Positions 56,973-64,000 of a stretch of 64,000 nt of DNA are shown here, piece after piece. The notes under the pieces were generated by a model. That model ran no database searches, was not told where the DNA came from, and saw nothing but the letters and a program-made list of their open reading frames with translations. Source of the stretch: Siphonodentalium dalli (taxonomy: Eukaryota; Mollusca; Scaphopoda; Gadilida; Siphonodentaliidae); NCBI GenBank assembly GCA_032622095.1, contig CP136067.1, forward strand, positions 129,163,990 to 129,227,989. Reading direction: 5' to 3'. How positions within the stretch are numbered: the stretch's first letter is position 1; every line of letters begins with the position of its first letter. A program made the position numbers and the translations under genes.

Positions 56973-57007
56973 CCCTGTGCCAATGCATTATCTTATATAT
57001 GCGAGGT
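56973..57007. mobile_element. Left-arm remnant of a double-hairpin element
   Basis: CCCTGTGCC followed by half of one hairpin arm, then unrelated sequence. Three diverged ~75-bp 'ctgttgtccacaa' units follow to about 57240. Confidence 0.65.
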
Positions 57008-57293
57008 TTCCTATTGTTCTCTGTTGTCCACACAACACTCCCAGAAAAGAACAAGAACATCCAGACCACCATCATAACACCATGCATGGTTCTCTGTTAA
57101 AAAAATAATCCCAAAATTAACTACAGCAAACAGGTTAAAATCATAACATCATAGTTCACTGTTGTCCACAAGAAATTAACTGGAACACACAGGTCTGGTC
57201 ACAATAATAAAAGCATGGTTATCTGATGTCCACAGAGTAATCCAAGGAGTGGTGAAAATGGTATTTCACTGACAGTGGGGAATAAAAAGTTTG

Positions 57294-57905
57294 TCAATAT
57301 GACTAACGTAGGTTAGTCGAAGGTTTGTCACCAGAATGATTAACTTGGGTTAGTCATAATGACTAAGTTGGTAAGTTAGTTGTTAGTCATAGCCATTAAG
57401 ATCAGCTTAGTAAAATTTTGATATGGTGGAAATGTTGTTCAAATAATTATAAGACCCAACCAGATTGTATTGATATCCAGAATCGATGACAGAGTTGAAA
57501 GCAGGACAAGCTGTCAATCAATTAAGTAAAATACAGATTCTAATACTGGTCTGTTGAGAGGTATACCAATAGTTTGTGGAATAGATATGGTTTAACAGGT
57601 TCATTTCTGAGATGTATGTGGTGTCTATGAAAAATAACCGTTTATCCAAATATTGCAACAATTGGTCTGGGAGTGAAGTTCTAATAAACTATATGACCAT
57701 CTCATTTGTTCAATCATAGATCTAAAATAATTGCGATGTAATGGAAATTGAACATTTAGCTAAGAATATGACACATAATTTAAAGTACTGTTGAATGTAG
57801 AGTTGTTCTTCGTATAACTTAGTCACCACAGTGACTCGCTGAAAGGTATTGCTTAGTCATAATGACTAAGTGCTTGTAAATAACCATACTTTAGTCATAT
57901 TGACC
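57294..57905. mobile_element. TIR element ('gtcaatatgactaa')
   Basis: 'gtcaatatgactaacgtagg' at the left is matched by the inverse end 'ccatactttagtcatattga' at the right. 'ttagtcataatgactaag' palindromes lie just inside both ends. No coding frame of note. Confidence 0.7.
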
Positions 57906-57965
57906 AGATTTTTTCGAAAGTGCAGTTGGGAAATTCCAATGTGGACACCCCAAATTGAGACGATC

Positions 57966-58357
57966 ATCATAGTCTGGGCTAGACGAGGTTGGCGCGGGTT
58001 CACCATAGTCTGGGCTAGACGAGGTTGGCGCGGGTTCACAGTCTGGGCTAGACGAGGTTGGCGCGGGTTCACCATAGTCTGGGCTAGACGAGGTTGGCGC
58101 GGGTTCACAGTCTGGGCTAGACGAGGTTGGCGCGGGTTCACAGTCTGGGCTAGACGAGGTTGGCGCGGGTTCACCATAGTCTGGGCTAGACGAGGTTGGC
58201 GCGGGTTCACAGTCTGGGCTAGACGAGGTTGGCGCGGGTTCACAGTCTGGGCTAGACGAGGTTGGCGCGGGTTCACCATAGTCTGGGCTAGACGAGGTTG
58301 GCGCGGGTTCACAGTCTGGGCTAGACGAGGTTGGCGCGGGTTTACAGTCTGGGCTAG
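57966..58357. repeat. 33/36-bp GC-rich tandem repeat, about eleven copies
   Basis: Units 'gtctgggctagacgaggttg' plus 'gcgcgggttcaca' (33 bp) or ending 'accata' (36 bp). Both lengths are multiples of three, so several frames on both strands stay open. The minus-strand frame reads EPAPTSSSPDC and EPAPTSSSPDYG. No splice sites or flanking coding sequence were found, so I call it a minisatellite. Confidence 0.9.
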
Positions 58358-59017
58358 ACGCCCAATAGTTGCTCAAATCCCCCTCACGGACATAAACAAT
58401 TTAAGCGGTCCGGGGAAGCTTTTTGTGTCCAATCGAAGCGGGTAAATGTTGGTTGCGGTATATATATTTACATTTTCGTCCGGGGAAGCTTTGTGTGTCT
58501 TGTCGAAGCGGGTAAATGTTGGTTGCGGTATATATATTTACATTTTCGTCCGGGGAAGCTTTGTGTGTCTTGTCGAAGCGGGTAAATGTAGGATGCGGTA
58601 TATATATTTACATTTTCGTCCGGGAAGCTTTGTGTGTCTTGTCGAAGCTGTTAAATGTAGGTTGCATTTAATATATTTACATTTTCGTCCGGGGAAGCTT
58701 TGTGTGTCTTATCGAAGCGGGTAAATGTAGGTTGCGGTATATATATTTACAGTTTCGTCAGGGGAAGCTTTGTGTGTCTTGTCGAAGCGGTTAAATGTAG
58801 GTTGTGGTATATATATTTACATTTTCGTCCGGGGAAGCTTTGTGTGTCTTGTCGAAGCTGTTAAATGTAGGTTGCGGTATATATATATTTACATTTTCGT
58901 CCGGGGAAGCTTTGTGTGTCTTGTCGAAGCGGGTAAATGTAGGTTGTGGTGTCACTGAGCATCGATCCTCTCGTGTGCCGTACTCAGCGATGGATAAATA
59001 AAATATGTAGCTAATGT

Positions 59018-59125
59018 CGTCGCTTAAACTGTTTATGTCCGCTCGGGGGATTTGGCATCTATTGGACTCGGCAGAGCCTCGCCCAATAGATGCTCAAATC
59101 CCCCTCACGGATATAAACAATTTAA
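59018..59125. repeat. Palindrome inside the 70-bp array
   Basis: 'cgcttaaactgtttatgtcc', 'gggggatttg' and 'catctattgg' return as 'cccaatagatgctcaaatcc' and 'ggatataaacaatttaag'. The right half resembles 58368-58405, where the array first starts. Confidence 0.75.
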
Positions 59126-59979
59126 GTGGTCCGGGGAAGCTTTGTGTGTCCTATCGAAGCGGGTAAATGTTGGTTGCGGTATATATATTTACATTTTAGT
59201 CCGGGGAAGCTTTGTGTGTCTTGTCGAAGCGGGTAAATTTAGGTTGCATTATATATATTTACATTTTCGTCCGGGGAAGCTTTATGTGGCTTGTCGAAGC
59301 GGGTAAATGTAGGTTGCATTAAATATATTTACATTTTCGTCCGGGGAAGCTTTGTGTGGCTTGTCGAGTCGGGTAAATGTAGGTTGCATTATATATATTT
59401 ACATTTTCGTCCGGGGAAGCTTTATGTGTCATGTGGAAGCTGGTATATATTTACATTTACGTCCGGGGAAGCTTTGTGTGTCCTATCGAAGCGGGTAAAT
59501 GTTGGTTGCGGTATATATATTTACATTTTAGTCCGGGGAAGCTTTGTGTGTCTTGTCGAGCGGGTAAATGTAGGTTGTGGTATATATATTTACATTTTCG
59601 TCCGGGGAAGCTTTATGTGGCTTGTCGAAGCGGGTAAATGTAGGTTGCATTAAATATATTTACATTTTCGTCCGGGGAAGCTTTGTGTGGCTTGTCGAGT
59701 CGGGTAAATGTAGGTTGCATTATATATATTTACATTTTCGTCCGGGGAAGCTTTATGTGTCATGTGGAAGCTGGTATATATTTACATTTACGTCAGGGGA
59801 AGCTTTGTGTGTCCTATCGAAGCGGGTAAATGTTGGTTGCGGTATATATATTTACATTTTAGTCCGGGGAAGCTTTGTGTGTCTTGTCGAGCGGGTAAAT
59901 GTAGGTTGTGGTATATATATTTACATTTTCGTCCGGGGAAGCTTTGTGTGACTTGTCGAAGCGGGTAAATGTAGGTTGC

Positions 59980-59988
59980 GGTATATAT

Positions 59989-60072
<84 letters not shown>
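59980..60072. repeat. (TA)n expansion
   Basis: The 'tatatatat' part of one 70-bp unit is expanded to about 90 bp of nearly pure TA dinucleotide. Confidence 0.95.
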
Positions 60073-60074
<2 letters not shown>

Positions 60075-60545
60075 CATTTTCGTCCGGGGAATCTTTGTGT
60101 GTCTTGTCGAAGCTGTTAAATGTAGGTTGCGTATATATATTTACATTTTTGTCCGGGGAAGCTTTGTGTGTCTTGTCGAAGCGGGTAAATGTAGGTTGCG
60201 ATATATATTTACATTTTCGTCCGGGGAAGCTTTGTCGAAGCGGGTAAATGTAGGTTGTGGTATATATATTTACATTTTCGTCCGGGGAAGCTTTGTTTGT
60301 CTTGTCGAAGCGGGTAAATGTAGGTTGTGTTATATATATTTACATTTTCGTCCGGGGAAGCTTTGTGTGTCTTGTCGAGCGGGTAAATGTAGGTTGTGGT
60401 ATATATATTTAAATTTTCGTCCGGGGAAGCTTTGTGTGTTTTGTCGAAGCGGGTAAATGTAGGTTGTGGTATATATATTTACATTTTCGTCCGGGGAAGC
60501 TTTGTGTGTCTTGTCGAAGCTGTTAAATGTAGGTTGTGGTATTAG

Positions 60546-62439
60546 TCCAGGAGATCGGGAGGTAGTCTTGCTCATATTGACGGACAAGCTGCGACCATGT
60601 TATTTTTGATGTTTTAGGTATGGTAATGAAGAAAAATTATGATAGCAAGAACAAATTTGTAGCCTTCTTTGTTTTTTGCGATTTTATGGGCATTTTTATA
60701 CGTTTTTAGCCCAAATTAAAAAAAATTCAATTTGTAACCATTTCATTTTAGTATGATTTTGGTGATTAAGTTGAATAGTAATTGTGTTAATAGTGTTAAA
60801 TAACTAATCGTGCTAAAAAAATTGAAGAATTTCCATTTTGTTTTTTAATTTTACCATTTTTTTAATTTTTTTATGCAAAATTGTCCAAATTGCAACCATT
60901 TGATCTTAATATGATTTTAATGGTTAAATTCGCCATTAATTATTTTAATAGTTTTAAATAATTTACAACTTGTCTTCTAAAATGTTTTTAAATGGATTTA
61001 AGAAGGTTTCTACTTGTTTTATAAGTTGAGGGGGGTCTAATTCAAATCCAATTAAACATTGTACTGTTCAAAATTAGATCAATTTTTTAAGGCGTATGTT
61101 AGATATACGTAACTAGTTTTCAAAACGTATACATATGCCTTTCTGTCATGTGCGTTATGCACGCGAGTCGGATTTTACAAATTAAATTATGATGAAAAAC
61201 CCTGATTTTTGGGTGTGATCACATTTGTGGTCATAATATTCCCATTAGAGAGTGGATGGACATGGGGCATGCGACACTGTGCAGCACTGTGCAGTATATA
61301 TGTATATGACAAGCATGGCATGAGACATTGGTATCTTTCTACTAAACTGTGCTTCCAGAGTTATCAGGAATATAGTATCGGTGTTATTTCTTACCCAAAT
61401 AAATTTTAAAACGGGGTATGTGGGTTAAAGGACCACTGGGAGATAATAGGATGTCCAATGGCTCCTATATTTCTATCGTATCACAGTAAAGCTGTTTTTG
61501 TAAAATTGGCGGGGTTTACACGATCAAAGTTCGATTTTCTGTACAATATGTTACAAGCAACTAATTATATAGAGTTACACTTCTTGAATTTGTGTAGGGA
61601 AATTCGAGTCAGCATAACAAAAAAATTTGGCTGCTGATTGGTTGATTATCATTGAGGGAAATATGGAAGGGGTCTGGATATTTTTATGCTGCTGATCTAT
61701 GTGCAGTAAATAGGGTAGTTGTAGAAATGCAAGATTATCGTTTGAAAAAAATACCGAAAAGGGCGCATTTGTTGTCACATACTGGTGCAACGGATGACGT
61801 TCTAAGGAAAAATTGACCACTTGAAATTCAAATAGGCTTAACCCATGGCCGGAGGGACGTTTAGTTAACACAGTCATCTATGGAAAATAATTAGGTGTTT
61901 GTAACCTATAGATACGAAGCTTCGGTACATTAATTATTATTCATATATTACTATATTTAAATCAGATGTATGCATACAGTCGGCGTCGAAACAAAAACAC
62001 GAATGTACCGATTATTCGTGACATTCAAGTTAAATTTTCTAGTCTAAAAAGGTGTGTTTGTTCAGCTAACGAACAATAGTGGTTACTGTTAACAGAGACC
62101 AGAAATTTTATTGTACAATTTTTGTCACAAATAAACGTTAATTATACTCATTGTCGCGTATATCTGTGGAACAAAACAATACAAACAATCAATCTGGGAC
62201 ATTTAACTTTCGGTGCGTAGCCATAGGAGCAGCCCAGTGGTCTATATCGCAATATGGTATAATCCGAATGGTCTATTCTAAAAATAGACACATAAACGAT
62301 CCCGATTTAGTATTCGAAATAAAATCAATATTAATTGATAGAAGCTTTTCCGGACAGGGGTCTTCGGTTCATGTCCATTATTTTATATCCACGCAACTAT
62401 TTAAAATTTGTTATTTAAAGAGATAATCCATTTTAATTT
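60546..62439. other. A/T-rich region, no gene recognised
   Basis: 60715-60815 and 60880-60975 are diverged copies of one ~160-bp unit ('accatttcattttagtatga' versus 'accatttgatcttaatatga'). After that I see no repeat or coding sequence. The frames at 61575-61877 and 62151-62426 have A/T-driven composition and no recognised motif. Confidence 0.45.
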
Positions 62440-63375
62440 AATTTTAATTTCAGATCATAATTAGCATCGATATTAACCCATCGAGGAATATGTCATAATG
62501 ACACACTATATTACACCCACCCCTATTTAACTGCTCCCTCTCTGACACAGGGCTACATGTAAGAAGATTATCGATGTCTACTTAATGAGACTATACAGTT
62601 CCATCAAAAGCTGGTGAAAAATGTGACCTCGCATCGTTAACCCCAAATCTGTGGTGATTTTTCATCCAATTTACCGAAGCTTCGTGACACGTACTGTCAA
62701 ATGGCATCAAACGTTGAATGGTCAACATAAACTTCGATATCAGTCATTTCAGATCGTAACTATCATAGAAATATATATTAATCCTTGGTGTAATTATGTC
62801 AAAATGACACACTATATTACACCCACCCTATATAACTGCTTCAGCCCTGACACAGTGCTACATACAAGACGTTTATCCATGTCTACTTAATGAAAGTATA
62901 TAGTTCTGTCGAAATCTGGCAAAAAATGTGACCTTGCATCATTAACCCCAAATCTGTGGCGGTTTTTCATCCTATGTACTGAAGTTTCGTGACATGTACC
63001 GAAGCTTCGTGACATGTCAGAACTCCAAGAATATACCCCATCGGGACATCAAATGGTATCAAACGTTGAATGGTCACCAGAAATCTCGATATTAGTCATT
63101 TCAGACCATAATTAGCATAGCATTATATATTAACCCATCGAGAAATACGTCAACATGACACCCTATATTACACCCACTCCTATATAACTGCGTCCTCCCT
63201 GACACAGGCTGCATATAAAAAGTTTATTCATGTCTACTTAATGAGAGTATACAGTTGTCAAAATCGGGCGAACTCCTATATAACTGCGTCCTCCCTGACA
63301 CAGGCTGCATATAAAAAGTTTATTCATGTCTACTTAATGAGAGTATACAGTTGTCAAAATCGGGCGAACAATTTG
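62440..63375. repeat. ~300-bp tandem repeat, three diverged copies
   Basis: Units carry 'cataattagcat', 'gacacactatattacaccca', 'catgtctacttaatgaga', 'accccaaatctgtgg', 'gaagcttcgtgacatg' and 'aaacgttgaatggtca'. Starts are near 62450, 62755 and 63105. The third copy has a ~95-bp internal duplication (63176-63271 and 63272-63366), and a 'gaagcttcgtgacatgtacc' doublet lies at 62980-63018. Confidence 0.85.
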
Positions 63376-64000
63376 GTCTATAAATACCGCAGTGTGACAC
63401 ATTTAAGATAGACCAAAACAATAAACACCTTTCATCCCAAAGATAGTTACATTTTAATTGAAAAATAGTCCAAACATGAAAAGTTAATTTTTGCCGATAT
63501 TTAAGTCAAGTTTTTGAGAGAAAAGTCCAATATTTTTGGTGATGTCAGTGGTGACAATAGTAACAATTAACCATATTACATCAGACATGTTAGTATTCAA
63601 TGTATAGAAGGCAGAATAGCCAATTTTGTACATCATCCACAACTTGTAATCGATTGCAGGACATGCTGGGGTAATATTTACCATTTTCCATATTTCGGCG
63701 GCCATTTTGGCAGCCATTTTTAGCCAAAGTAAGAATTTTGGGTGCATTGAGTTGGAATATTCATAGGTAATCATATGCATCACTTACATTACAACGTTAT
63801 GTTCATTTCTTGTTAAAATATGACTAGAATCCCAATTGTGATTTTTTTGTGTGAAATTTTATACCGCATTCTGTAAATTCGTATTTTTGAGGGAACGGAA
63901 GGGGTTAGGACCCCAAAAAGTGCATATTGAATTGCCCCAATGATCAGTTAATATACAAAATACAAAATAAAGTCACATTACTCAACAAGTTCCAAACAGC
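63376..64000. other. Spacer without recognised gene
   Basis: Nothing recognised. The 99-residue minus-strand frame at 63484-63783 has 'MAAKMAAEIWKM', a by-product of 'gccattttggcagccatttt' words resembling the repeat family at 24010. Confidence 0.4.

Larger units (their letters stand above)
58405..60545. repeat. 70-bp minisatellite, about 28 copies
   Basis: Units 'gtccggggaagctttgtgtg', 'tcttgtcgaagcgggtaaat', 'gtaggttgcggtatatatat' and 'ttacattttc'. A ~331-bp block of about five units near 59140-59470 is repeated at 59471-59801. An array break at 58960-59130 contains a palindrome. ORFs such as 59291-59653 follow the unit and change frame. Confidence 0.95.

Noticed and set aside
57870-58445. 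191-residue plus-strand frame with WARRGWRGFT repeats
   Set aside because: By-product of the 33/36-bp array, where several frames on both strands stay open.

Overview
The window is a stretch of AT-rich nuclear DNA from an animal. It shows GT-AG splice junctions, a 5'-truncated LINE, many small inverted-repeat DNA transposon remnants and long minisatellite arrays. The overall texture (CR1/Jockey-like LINE 3' end, abundant TTAA-flanked MITEs, diverged repeats carrying the 'gccatcttgga' block) fits a marine invertebrate, perhaps a mollusc or another lophotrochozoan. The sequence alone does not prove this.

Only one gene is well supported. It lies on the minus strand at 49097-52795, a 3.7 kb terminal exon coding 1,232 residues of a very charged Arg/Ser-, Lys- and Asp/Glu-rich protein. 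An 84-bp phase-0 exon at 54927-55010 continues the same RS-rich style and is joined by a 2.1 kb intron with good splice sites. The 5' end was not found. Short, weakly supported candidate exons lie on the plus strand at 20808-20886, 21337-21403, 23084-23146 and 38045-38262, and on the minus strand at 25778-25995.

Layout: 1-9100 is a duplicated region. A 2.9 kb unit occurs twice in direct orientation (1202-4114 and 6078-8990), and a separate diverged inverted pair (1-308 and 5555-5862) brackets the first copy. 10160-19084 is one continuous minisatellite with a 21-22 bp unit, about 400 copies, and a 3,762-bp higher-order duplication. 19200-26700 holds smaller arrays, a degenerate tandem element and several MITEs. 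27229-28705 is a 31-bp minisatellite. 28880-47000 is a mosaic of nested MITEs. 47200-55735 contains the gene and flanking repeats. 55997-56346 is a LINE fragment. 57294-60545 contains a TIR element, a 33/36-bp array and a 70-bp array with a TA-dinucleotide expansion. 62440-63375 is a roughly 300-bp tandem repeat.

The most distinctive structure is a family of elements in which each terminal repeat is itself a near-perfect 69-bp hairpin ('double-hairpin' elements). About 21 whole or broken hairpins are present, commonly nested inside other MITEs. A second, unrelated family with 91-bp hairpins has the same architecture.
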